A stretch of DNA of 64,000 bases, taken from the NCBI GenBank assembly GCA_012932295.1, contig JAAONU010000001.1, forward strand, positions 19,840,120-19,904,119, given 5' to 3'. The stretch is from Cyclina sinensis (taxonomy: Eukaryota > Mollusca > Bivalvia > Venerida > Veneridae). A program made the position numbers and the translations under genes. Every line of letters starts with the position of its first letter. The stretch's first letter is position 1. A model generated the notes under the pieces. The model was not told where the DNA came from. It searched no databases and saw only the letters and a program-made list of their open reading frames with translations. This document shows, in pieces, positions 23,997 to 37,100 of this stretch.

Positions 23997-25017
23997 CTCC
24001 GAATCCCTGACAAGGGAGGTAATTTCAATTAGTAATCACTTTTCGCATTGCACATCATTTCAATTGGTTTCGGGCCGATTCCATGCCGTTAGAGGCTACC
24101 TCGACACCTAAGAAATTTTCAGTTAGAATGTTTAACTAAAACTGTACTGAAGAATGTATCACACTGAATGCAAATGAATAAATGCACTTCGAGTCCAGTG
24201 GTACTGGTAGTGAATTCATCAAACGTGCAGCAATATTTTCACACAGCAGTTACCAGTGGGCATTATTTTCGTTGAATGTGAATGTCAGTATTCCACAGAA
24301 GCGATTCCATAACTTCAATAAGATAGGAATTATTAAAAGTGAAATCTGTCACCCAAACTGAGTTATGCAATGCGTTTTCACACTCTCACTCACTCCATGT
24401 TTTCATCACTGCCAAATATTCATTATCTCGGACAGCCTTTTTCTAGTGATCTCCCCTCAATTCTTTAGAGCCACTTTTTGTAAGGGAAGTAATCGCTGTG
24501 CACAGTTTAAATTTTCAGTCACGTAGAGCTTGTTTCCCTTCTTCCACTACTGCAAGTTTTCTGTTAGCTCCGCCCACCTTGGAATTTTCGCACGCTCTCA
24601 TTGGCTATAACTGTTACCGTCTCAGGTGAGTTAACCTCAGGTAATCCCAGGTGAGCTAATCATGAATGACACAGAGTAATTACACGTAAATGTGAAACGT
24701 AAATGTTGACGGAAGCTGTCATGATATTTGTAAGATAGTGTAAACAAACACTGTTAAATAAAATTTTGGAAAATAATTTTAAAACGAAATTTGGTTTTAT
24801 ATAAGTCGTTTTTTTTTATTTCAATGAAATTGTGACATGACATAAGAATATTTAATATTCTTTTTATAGCTTTCGAGAGAAAATCAATAGAGCGGATGTT
24901 AAGGATTTACTTGTCTATTCGACCCAGTGACAGACATATTAAAAGTTAGTTTTGTGTGAAGCAATAGGGAAAACTTTGCTGGATTTTAATTCAGATCATG
25001 TAGGAATTAAATAAGTA
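23997..25017. promoter_or_regulatory. Divergent promoter region, kinase (-) and G-alpha (+)
   Basis: About 1 kb separates the two start codons, including both 5' UTRs. Visible candidates are a GC box CTCCGCCCACC (24568-24578), an inverted CCAAT box ATTGG (24600-24604) and paired CAGGTGAG words near 24625-24655. There is no clear TATA box in a consistent position for either gene. The transcription starts are not visible. A segment near 24440-24510 resembles words around 28425-28680, so part of the gap may be repeat-derived. Confidence 0.5.
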
Positions 25018-25141
25018 ATGGGCACGTGTTTGAGTTTAGATCAAGAGGAACTGAAAGCTCGGGCCCGTAGTGCAGAAATTGACAGACGGATACAAACATG
25101 GGCAAAAGAAGAATCAAACACAATTAAAATCTTGCTCCTTG
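25018..25141 (+). CDS. G-alpha exon 1: N-terminal helix
   Basis: Residues 1-41 plus one base, from [11 protein letters not shown] to TIKILLL. It holds the lipidation site and the beta-gamma-binding helix. Donor gtaaga, phase 1. An in-frame TAA just upstream (25012-25014) supports this ATG as the start. Confidence 0.93.
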
Positions 25142-28100
25142 GTAAGAATGCCAAGTTAAATTTTCTCTCAAATTTAGAAAAGTAGTATACCAAATGCTGT
25201 TTATTTCTTTTGAAATGTTTTAACTTCATATACTAGGGGGTAAAAGCATAAGGGCTATATTAGACTGTTTAAATCAAGTTTAGTGGTTTTTATTTTTTTA
25301 ATGGAATTTTGACTATATCCTTACTGATAAGACTAAACAGTACAGCTGAAAAATTTGACTGCTGTTTTCGATATTCAGATTCTCTACTGATTTATGTAAT
25401 GTTTAGTTAAATAAATGTTTAAGTATTTCTTGGAAAGTAGCACATACAATATGTCTGAAACTTTTTCTGAAATGCATCTGTTGTCCTCAGAAGATTTCCA
25501 GATTATAAACACACAGAAATTGGTTCACTTAGAGAACTTTCAAATAAAATCAAATGAAATATGAAAAGTGATACATATAATTTTACCATATCACATAAAG
25601 AATCTTCAGTGTTGGGGGCCAGTACAGAAATAAATGTGTTGGGTCCAGTGTATTGACAAGTTCCAAAGTGACACCGTATATAATTAACCAAATAAAAATG
25701 AAGTCTGATAATGATCTTTAAGCATGAAAGGTGTATCTTAGATGATTACTTAGGCCACAGGCTAATAACTAATAGCTAGAGCCATTGAAATGTAAGGAAT
25801 GTGGAGAAAATATGATACAGGATTGACGCTTTTGGAAAATTAATTGTACAGGTTTAAGATAATCAAGAAGATGATCAGGCAAGGATGCACACCTCCCTTG
25901 GTGATGATCAGTAAAATTATATAGTACATTGGCTAATGTCTCCTTACTGACGTGTGTTTGGTTTTTTTTTCTCTAAGGGATTGCTTAAAAAGCTTTTGTT
26001 CAGAGTTTTGCTTTGAAAAGTCAATTTCATAAACTACACAGAGAAAGAACCAAGATGTTATCTATGTGGACAGATAATGTTTGTCCAAAGTAGGTTCCTA
26101 ATAATATACACTCGCTATTTTTGACTGATAAAGTAACCAGATAACAAAGTATTCCAGGCCATTCCATTTCTTTCATTCAACAGACATGCTATCAAACTGA
26201 ATTTACTCAACTTACAAACATTCTACTTTTATAATCTCTTAGTAATTAATACCTTTTTTCTCAGAAACAGCATACAGTAATTTTTATACACCCGTTTGAA
26301 AAACAGGATGTATTATGGGAACGCCCATGGCGGGCAGGTTGGCGGGTGGCTTCCAGCTTTGTCAGGAGCATATCTTCAACGTGCATGGATAGATTTTAAT
26401 GATACTAGGTACCAATGTTAACCATAATGGGGGGTAGTGAAACAGGTATATAAGTCAAAGGTCAAGGTCACACTTAGAAGTCAAAGAAAAACACTTGTCT
26501 GGAGCAAAACTTCTACATGCATTGAGGGATTTTATTTTGGCATAAATGTTTACCATCGAGCATGCAAAATTCAGGTCCGTGTGCCAAGGTCAAGGTCACA
26601 CACAGAGGTCAAAAGCACCCTTGTTCAACATTTTTTTACCCATATTCATAATTTATAATTTCTGGAAGTAACAGTGAACTATCAAAGAAATTAGTTTAAC
26701 ATACCTAATGTCAAAATTCTTTATATCAATACACCTATACATAATTCTGTTTTAAAATGTTATTGTGAACCTATCAGGTATTTGAAAAATGTTATTACAT
26801 ATACATTATTTATGTTACCTGTTGAAAATGAATTGTAAAATTAAGTTATAAAGAAAATATTTTAACAAGTTATTTTACAAATTTAACTAATTTGACAACT
26901 CAAGATTTTTGGTATGTGATTGCTAATTGCTTGTAAGTTGTACTTTAAAAAAAAATGCTGAAAAGGCATCATTTGCAATATATATAATATTTTAAAAATA
27001 ATTATTTTCGTTATAATAATTGTATTTGATTAATTAAAGCAAGTAATTAATTTTTATATATAATTGTAATTTAATTGAAACATTTCCAGTTTAATTGGAG
27101 TTAATTAATTACTTTTCAAAAAAACTGAACCCAGGTCTGATTATAGGAACAGACTTATGTAAATTTTTAAGTTTCGCACTCGCGGGCAGTGACAGTTATG
27201 ACTTTTCCTAAACCCACAAACAGAGACTTGGCCTGATTAAACTTTTAAGTTTCAGTAATTGGTGTCCATTTTCTTTTTGTATTAAAGCATTTCCTTACTG
27301 TTTAATATTGGTTTTGAAAAATCAGAAACTCATTTAAGGAACCTGAGCAACCATTTTTTTCTAACATTTTTTTAAATGATTCTAAAAATCCACTATGGAT
27401 ATCTTTATGATGTTGATCATGCAAGAAAAACCACAACAAAACATGACCTTACATGTCCCGTAGAATTGTGTAGGAATTAAGGGGATAAATATTTGTTAAA
27501 GAGATTATCATTTGATCTTAAAGATAATATGGATTTAATCTGACTGTTTGACTTTTTGCACATGTTTAGATTTTTTCATGACTTTTTCCAGTTCCTTCAT
27601 AACAAATGATATATACAATATCATCTATTATTGGCTGAAAATTCTGAATCTCTTTTCCAGCCCAGCTAACACAGTTGGTTGAGCATCAGATTGTCACTCC
27701 TGACGATCCCTGTTCAGTCCCCATCAGGGCCGGTGAAATTTCTCTGTGATAATTGATTTCAGACAATGGTCTATATGTCATTTGTCCCTCACCTCTATAG
27801 TAAGTGAGGAAGTTGTCAGTCAGGGTTGGATATCCAGGAGCACTGGTTTGGTGGACTGACTGCCAGGATATGACCTCAGCTGTTAAAATTGGCGTAAAAC
27901 CCCCATAGACCAATAGTCCTTTTGTAAATTAGTAGACTCTAAAAAGGTATTTGAAAAAATTCTTGACATGCCTTGTGCATTTTGTTTTTATGCTGAGCAT
28001 ACATTGCCATGACGCCCTGCGCATGAGGCCACTTCCTAGAATCACGAGCTCTTATGCGTGAATTTATGTCACACACCACTAACAGGGCCGGATCCAGAAA

Positions 28101-31100
28101 TTTCTGACTGGGGGGGCTTGGGGGAAAGTACGGAAGGGGGTAACCTCCTTCCGTAGGGGGGGTTTGGGGGGGCATCCCCCAAGAAAATTTTTAACAAAAG
28201 GTGGAGTAAATGGCTCATTTTGGTGCATTTTAGGCATATAAATATAATGAAATTTGTGTGAGAATTTAAAAGAAATATACTGGTATTCTTTGAAATGTTC
28301 AACTAAAGCAAATAAACTTTTTTTCATTTTATATTTATAAAGTCCCCTGAAACAAATAATTTATCAATAAATTAATTGGCATAACAAATAACACCGTCAT
28401 CACATTATCCAATCTCCTCGCAGTGATCTCCCCATCATTCTTTGGAAAGATCTCTGCAGACACGGGTTAACCTTAGCTGGATTTCAGCTGGTTAGTTTAG
28501 TAACAGTTGGAATTGCATTGATTAAACATGCCTGGCTGTAATGAAATTTTTTTAAAAAATGTAACTTGAAAAAAGTTTAAAATTTTGTTTATTTACTTTC
28601 GACCATCATCACGTGACATGACTGTCGGCAGTGATTACTGTACTGAAAGTATAGAAGGGAAGTAACCGCTGTGTGGAGTTTGCACCATTCGGAACACCTC
28701 GGGCGACTTCAATTAGTCTTTATACCAAGTTTTCGGAAAAAGCCAAGTGGTTACCACTTTAGTTTGCACAATATCATCAGGCAACTGATCATGGTCAGCA
28801 GACGCTCATTTAACAACTTTATCAAATACGTCAAGGTTACTAGACGCTTGAAAACTATACATCATGATCAGTCTGGAGAACTCTCGGATAATCCGTGCCA
28901 CCGAATATACGGTATATTGTGTAATATACACGGCTATAGCCCGCCCGCTTAGCTCAATAGGTAGAGCACTGGATTAGTAATCCATCGGTCGTTGGTTCGA
29001 CCCCCGGGCAGGGCAAAATTTCTCCGTGACAATTGTTCTCAGACATTGTGTCTTATGTTCATTTGTCTCTCACCGCTGATTCAGAGTAGATCATGTGGGA
29101 ACAGTAGTCAGTCACTTGCGGAGAAATTGGCAATTACTGGTTAGTTATCCAGGAAAACCGGTTAGGTGGACTGACCGCCGAGATATAACATATGTTGAAA
29201 TCGGCGTTAAACCCCCCAAAAAAAAACAAAAACAACATACACGGCTATAAAGTTGCGAACTCGTTATCAGTTGTTACGCAATATTGCATGACCATTGCAA
29301 ATTGAAAGGTTGACTGTGTTTCTGTTACGAGGTGAAAAGAGCTGAAAAAAATGTTTTAGAGTCTTTAAAAATAAGCCCTTTTATTTTTTTTACAAACGGG
29401 CCAGCTGGGGGGGCTTGGGCCCTTTAAGCCCCCCCGGTAAATCCGTGCCTGACTAAATCACATTTTCATAAGGTTAAAATATCCCAGTGTAGTGCCCAAT
29501 CGGACTGAGAGACTATTAAACTTGGAGGTAGGGGGTCTCTAGGAAAATACTTGCAAAAGTGTCAGTCGTTCGAAGGATATGGCAGAAAAGAACTTTTTGC
29601 ACTAAAACCTGATTTTCATCAGTTTTAACCAATAATTCTTACAAGAATTAGCTTTTCCGATGTACATGTAAATAACCAGTAAAATAAGCATTTTGAGATT
29701 TCTGTATATCCTTTAAACGACGATAACGTAATAAAACGCAACCGCGAAGATGGTACCTTTAGGCCTCCGTAGATTTCACATTAACTTCCCAAATATGGAT
29801 GCGGCCCCAACATTGAAAAGTATATATGACAAATATGGGATGTCACGTGGTCAAGGTCAAGGACGAATTTTGGACACCGCTGTATCCATCTAAAAACGTA
29901 TGTCCGTGCAAAGTCGACAAAATGGAAAATTTGACTTCTACCACCAACACATGTTTCTGAGCCGGTGTGTCACGTGACCTTTTTTGCCAAAATGTTGTAT
30001 TTTTCAAAAAGATGAACATTAAAGGTAGAGGAGAGAGACAAAGCTATGCATGCTGGATTCACTGAAACTTCCATTTTATTATTTTTTTATTTTTTTAAGT
30101 TGGCTGAGCATACATTGCCATGACGCCCTGCACATGACGCCACTTTCTAGAATCACGAGCTCTGACACACGAATTTATGTCACACACCACTAAATCACAT
30201 TTTCTTAAGGTTAAAATATCCCAGTTTAGTGCCCAAACGGACTGTGAGACTAAACTTGGAGGTATATATATAGGGGGTCTCTAGGAAAATACTTGCAAAA
30301 GTGTCAGTCGTTCGAAGGATATCAAGGAAAAATGTTGCATCATTTTGTTATTTTTAAGCAACTGCAAATATTTAGATTTTTTGCAAAATGCATACATGTA
30401 ATTAGAAAGAAGACTATTGCATTTCTTTAAAAATTGAAAATCTCAAAAGAAATTTCTACATAATACATTCAGAAGAATTTCGCGCATTTAGAAATTTACA
30501 ACCATTTGTCATTTTGTGCAGGTACTTAGAGTAAGCAAATTACTGATTTCATATTACCAGGAAGATTTTTGAACTTTAATAATATTTTGTATGTTTTTGT
30601 TTTTTTAACCAATGAGTGAAGTCAGTTTATGTAATGAAGGAAAACCCATAATAATTATGTGTACACATTTGCATATCATGATTACTGTTATGCAATATGT
30701 CTGTGAAGGTGAGAGATGGAGATGAGATTTGTCACTTTTGTTATCTCACCTGTCAATATATTTTGATCTGTTGACAGATTAATTACACATATCATGCATA
30801 TATGTACACAACAGGCCCTCAAGGTTACAGAAATTAATTATAGAATGCATTAATTAATATCAGGGTCTTTCAAGACCCTGTTAATATACAAAAACAGCAG
30901 CAGCAATATTTCTAACAAGAGAACTCACAGTGTGAAGATTTTCCTTGAGCTTCAGAGATTGCCAGTTGTTCTGACAGGTGACGCAAATCCTTGTCCCATT
31001 AAGAAAGTTTCACACATATTTTGCAGTAATTACATTTATACCATCATCGGACACCCCTGGTCTATTGCATTCTGTAAACGGTTTTCACTTTTATTAAACA

Positions 31101-34100
31101 TTTCTGATCCTATTTTTAATACATGATTGGTTCCATCATTATTTTGTGATGCATTCTTTGACCTGAGTCTAAATGGTGATTGTGTGTATCCAATATGATA
31201 CATGTAAATGAAATTATAATTCAAGTCATTAATTTAAGAGCTTTAAAATTGTGTGTTAATTAATTCAATGTTTTTTTACACAATATCACACATAATAGTT
31301 TATATGACCCATTTTGGTCAGATCAAATCTGAAAAAAAAATCTTCCAAAGGAAGGTGGATAATTTATGTAACCACATTTTATGGTAATGAAGAGGGAATT
31401 GAAAAAAGTGTAAAATTAGTAGCAGATTATAATCAGTAGGCTGAAAAGTGATTATCTGATGGAATTTTATCTTGTGTAAGTTCAAAGAGAAATCACAACT
31501 TCACTTTTCACTTCATTACACATTTCATGCATGAGTTATGGAACTTTGAATTAAAAGATGTTATTGGATCCTTGAAATAGGAAGAAGTTTTATTATCATT
31601 TCAAATCCTTTGTTAGCCTATTAGCATGGCAGTTCTTTGCCTTAAATTAGTGTAAAAGTAACACTGTAAAAGAAAAATCTTCAAAAGCTGCATGTAAATT
31701 GTTAAAAAGTCATCTAGTCATGTTTTATGTATAAAGTGCTTGTATAATAAGGATTTGTGCATTTTGTTTTGTGTAGGTCATTTAAATGATTAGAGATCAA
31801 AGTGACCACAGGTCATATAAGACAAGTGACCAGGTGGTTTATTATCATGTCAGTGTGCCCATAAAATTTACAACTGTTAACCTTGTATGGCCAATGGTCA
31901 TTGTCAGAGACTTGTGAATTATTCTGTTATTTTGGTTTACTCCAGCCATGTCCAGTTTAGAATTCTAAATTGTTAAAGATATTCCTAAAACAGAGATCAG
32001 AAACCTTTTATTTAAATATAAATTACTTTTAATTTATAAATACTTTTACTTCATGAAAAATATGCCTATAGTTGAAGTATAAGTTGAACAAATCCCAAAT
32101 TAGAACAAAATTATGGTGTACTTGAAACCATTCTTCAGTCTCTTAGATTTTTGTTTTGCTATGAACAAAAGATGTGATAATTCAAGGAAAAATGTGATTA
32201 GGTCAGTCACTGCTTTGAAGAGTCACATTGAAATCTTGTGCTTATTCGCCATGTCTGGTCTTGATTTTATGGGAAAAGGTTTCAGACTTATCAGTTTTGG
32301 ACATTAATTAGTTTACAACTGAATAATAGATTGGGAAAAATTTTTGTTCATCAACAGAAAAATAACAGTAGATCTGGGCAAAAAATGGTGAGATAAAATG
32401 CAAATTTGTGAAAAGTTGAAGGTTTTGGTTCTTTTACAGAGCTCATGGGACTGGGAAAAAACTTCTTCAGTCTTCAACACTGAACCACTGGTCTGGTATT
32501 CCTGTTATATTGCAATATATCTCTCTCTGCAAGATAGTTGCAGTGTTAAATCCTGATTAATCCTTCTTTAAAAATTAATAGCTTTCTTATCTCAAGCTAA
32601 TGTAAGCCAATTTGAAAAGCATATAGGCTAATTTGTCGAAATGGAACATGTCGCCATTCTTTGGCCTGGAGGTAAAGCTAGAAATCAGATTTGTGTTTTT
32701 TTGACAGGTTTTATTATTACATTATAATCTGATTTGTAATGTTTTTATTAATAAACATGTCAGATCAATTAGTGCTTATCTCATTTTTATCCAAAGTAAA
32801 AACAATATTTAACAGGGAAACTCGAAGATTGAATTAGCTGTGATACCAATAAATAGAGAATGGCCAAAGCTGCAAGAAAGCAAATAGAATTAGTAAGATT
32901 AGACTGAAAAAGGAAATAAGGCAATCTTTTTATAGATGATTATATAATGAGAATTTGTAAATAGAAAGGAATTGAATAACTTGACATGTTTAAGCTTGAA
33001 CTTCAAACAAATCTGAACATAAAAGGAATAGATAGTCAAAAGGCAATTGGCACTAATTTTATAGGGAAAAGTGTCAGTTTTGTTGGTTTATCTGTCAGTA
33101 TAAGGATCAAATCCAGCTTAAGTTTGAAAGATTATAATTACAAAATATCTTAATGATATAAAGCCGAATGTAAACAGAAATGTAGGAAATCATGCACACT
33201 GACACTTTAGTCCGGCCTTGAAGAAATAACCTGATTAGTGTCCGCAGAAGTGGATGAACACAGAGAGCCATGTACGGGTTAGTGTGTCAGACTTCAAAGT
33301 CTCACTCAATAGACTTCTAGGCAGTAGGTTCGCAATGAACCAGCCAAACTTGACAGAATCTTACATAAAATTCCTCCTTCTCGGTCCCAGCTCTCAGGTC
33401 AAAACTTTGGAGAAAAGTGATTCAGTGTTACAGTCACATCACATACAATCAATATAAAAAATTTTCTCAGTCTAAAACTTGACTTAAGAGGAGCTAGTCA
33501 CAGATCTCAGGCTGCTGGGCTCACTGGCACTTCCTTTGATCAACAATTATGTTTTAGATCTTATAGTGTTTTCACACCCAAGCCCTAGATTATAAACTCT
33601 TTAATACATAAACATGGTTGAGTTATAGCTTAGTAATATTTCAGATGCCAGTGCTCAGGCTGTAGCACAATCGCTTAATGCTTCTAATTCAGTCTTCTGT
33701 AGGACTCTGATCTATGTTGGTATGTTCAGTTTCAGTTCCAACTAAAGAAAAATGTTTGAATCATAGCTATATTATTTACTTCACATTTTAAATTTTGCAG
33801 AACCTATGACATTAACTTTAATCAGAACTTTGATCAAAATAGGAGATAAAAGTAACTCTTTCCAGGGGTCATGCCAAATGAATTTATCAAGATTGAAAGT
33901 TTTAAATACTATTGTTTCTCGTCAGTCAATATGTCAAATGTCAGTGTAAAATTTCTTCTATTTGTGTTAACTGTCTACTCTAATAGATCAGTTTTAAAAT
34001 GTTTTGATCGATTAGCTTTCTGTGTGACAGATTGATTAAAAAAAGAAAAAGATTATGTCTCCATGTTTCTTGTAATAGATGAAAAAAGGTCAACAAGAAG

Positions 34101-37100
34101 AAAATACTGAATAGACTTTAAAATGGTTAATGCACAAAAATATATTTAAGAACAAGGCCCCTATATTTGGCTTAACTGCTGTGAGTTTTGTGCATGATAT
34201 AATTATTCAATAAATTATGATTTTATCTTACTGAGATTGATTAACTTATATATGCACAAAAATCACTTAACTGTTGAGGGCATATATTATCATTGAATAA
34301 TCAAAAAGGAAACTCATTTATTTTAAAGTGTATTGTGTCTTTATGTCCATAACGTCTGCTGAAATTTGGAACTGACACTTATTCTAAATTTGGACTTGTT
34401 TATCAAATTCATTTCTATTCTAATCATCATATTTTTATCAAATACAGGTTTTCCATTTCCTGTTTTACTACTATGCATTAGTCAGTGACAGTGAGAAAAT
34501 CTGTTTTATCGCTTAAAGCTCACAGCCATTATAAAGTGTCCCTGTTGTGAGTGTATAAATTTCATACGATAATGTACTTAGATCAAACATTTTGTATTTA
34601 CTTGGACCGGGGCAACACAAAGATAAAGTTTTACTATTAAAAAATTAAAGAAGGTGACAGCATTTGAATATGTTTAAAAACAATTTAAGTTGAACATAGG
34701 CAAAAGAAGCATGTGACTTCTTTTTGCATTGAAATGGGTGAGCAAACAATGTTATTTTAGATAATTTTCATTCCAAATAGAAAAAAATAACTCCTGCAAC
34801 CTTAAACAAATTCAAGTCCGTAAGATAAGACAAGATCAGAAGAAATGCTCACCACATTTTTCAGAAGAAGAGAAAGTCTGTTACAAGTGGTTCTGCATAA
34901 ATGTTGCAGTCTGGACCCCAACCTAGATGTCTGGCCCTTACCTGTACAAGTTCAGCAGGCGGGCTACAGTTGTGGGCATCAGGAAAGGTCTTAATTATGC
35001 ATAAACAGTAAAAGATAGTAATTAATATAAAGAAATCAAGCTAAAAGCACTTCAAAGATTCATGGCTTGTTTGTAAGTTCTGTTTTTAACATCTGTACAA
35101 CTATTCCAGGCCTACAACTTCTTAGTAAATCAGTCGTGAACAATACCTGTTAGAGGTATAAAACATATTTACTCTTAATTTTGTTTAGCTTAATTTAGAG
35201 TTAAATGGCTTCTAAGAGCCAGTGTCCCATAAGGCAGGCAGCTTTAGACCCTTTCGACTCCCTGAGGAAACAGTATAAGTCGTAATACTCTGATCCTTTA
35301 CATTGAGTCAATAAGAGGTTTGCATGACTCAAGACAGCAACTGTTAAACAACTCAGTGATGGAGGCAGTTTAATTTACTGTTGAAGAAACTTCATGGTAC
35401 AGTTCAGAATATACATGCAGTCATGTACGTGTCTTGCTGTTTATTCGTTCCAGGATATGTCTGACAAATGCAAATTTGAAGGTTCATTAACTTTTATTTA
35501 AAACAAATATATCTTAGTTCGTGGTCAGTTAATTCATGTGGCTAAAAAAATCATTATTTCAAGCGTAGCCTTTGCTGGCGGATGGAGTCATATTATCACT
35601 TTAACTTAGGCTTTTCCATTTTAATGGATTGAAACACCCTTTTTTCAATGGTATAACAAATTGTTGAATCTTTTATAGCATTTATTATAAGACATGGCAA
35701 TTTCAAAGTCATTTAAATTGGATAAATTCTTTGAAAAACAAATTACAGATACATACACATGGTTCATTTAGTTTGTAATATAGAATCATGACCTCGCATA
35801 ATTCTTATTTGCTACATTTACTTTGTAATTTCAAGTATGCATAATACCTATCTAGTCATGTAACACTTTTACTAACAAGATATTTAAGTCCTATAATCCT
35901 TGTGTGAAATGAATTTTTTCAAGATAAGTTTCAGTTATGAAGACCATTAGACAGGATTAAAGTTGCATAAGAGACAAGGTGTTTTGCAGGTCATGGGGAA
36001 ATCCTATGAAAATAGTAAAGTTCTGCTGTTGTATCAGTGTCAGGTGACACCATGAACATTATGATGCTACATATGAATACAATGACGCAGGAATGGTCAC
36101 CATTTTGGGTCTCTTCATGTTGCATTTCATTTTTACACTCTACATACATGCTGTTCTCTCGTTACTCGCCGGGTTCTCCCAATATTTAGACCCTTACCCC
36201 GGCGAAACACCCAAATTTCCTGATAAATCAACAGTTTGTCTTGAAAAAAAAAAATCAATAAAATTTGTTCAATACACACTTATGTCCAAGTTTGAATATA
36301 CCAAGTCAAAACCTTGACACACGAGATTGATAATTGGTTGTGACGATAGTCGGCTCTTTCTTATGCGCGTTTGTGTAAATTGTCGGTAAAATCTGGTCAT
36401 TGCCTGGGGTAATACTTAGCGCCTGATTGACGTAATTGATGTTTGCAACAAGATGACACGTCATTCGCCTGATTGTTGTTACACTATGTTGAATAAAGTA
36501 CCATGAATGACGTCAGAAACACATTTTTTTTGGTTTTTGTTTTACCTCGTTGTGATGTCCAAAAATCCGGTGATTTTCCACAAATCTCCCGTTAATGATC
36601 CAACCCTAAACGGCATGTATGACACTCTAAGCCATGGTTGAACCAATGCTTTCAAGACCAGTGCACACTTCTTAACAGTTTGTTCTGGTACTAATAGGGC
36701 AATATAAAGACTTGTGGAAACGCAATGTCACAGTCCATGCACTCAGCTAGCTGACGTATAAAGGAATTTAGATACTGGTCTGTCCTGAGTTCAATCATGT
36801 CAGTGATGTTTTGGCAGTATTTTGCTCTTGATGTTCACAATGGTACTTAAGTGTAATAAGCTGTTATTATACTTTAACTGTCATGGTACTATCATTTTCA
36901 TAAGTATGATGAAGGATTAAATGTGATTTTTCAGCATATTTCAGGGTTTCAAGGAACTAAAAATAATGTTTCATGTTTTCAGGAGCAGCAGAGAGTGGTA
37001 AAAGTACTCTGGTGAAACAGATGAAAATTATCCACAATGATGGCTTCACCTTTGATGAGCTCCTAGCATTCAAAGTAAGTTCATTTTACTGGATGTTGTG

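Larger units (their letters stand above)
27991..29575. repeat. Dispersed repeat R, copy 1, split by a 1.37 kb insertion
   Basis: The parts 27991-28082 and 29452-29575 together align with the uninterrupted copy at 30102-30322: 'ctgagcatacattgccatga', 'atcacgagctct', 'atttatgtcacacaccactaa', then 'atcacattttc', 'aaaatatcccagt' and 'gtgtcagtcgttcgaaggat'. The break falls exactly at ACTAA. Confidence 0.85.
25142..36982 (+). other. G-alpha intron 1 (11.8 kb)
   Basis: No nested gene is supported. It contains a tandem-unit repeat (26285-26640), two SINEs, a nested TIR-element insertion (28083-29451) and its empty-site relative, a short perfect hairpin at 30861-30880 and a CRE-like TGACGTCA near 36508. 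The remainder is AT-rich unique-looking DNA. Confidence 0.8.

Noticed and set aside
23821..24111. 96-codon plus-strand frame at the start of the kinase gene
   Set aside because: It is the antisense shadow of kinase exon 1 and its 5' leader.
28069..28327. Pro-rich minus-strand frames of 77-82 codons
   Set aside because: They read the G-run-rich end of the inserted TIR element; low complexity and overlapping in two frames.
28941..29014. Functional tRNA-Thr gene
   Set aside because: Pol III boxes are present but T-arm and acceptor pairing are poor, and the sequence continues into a SINE body with a target duplication.
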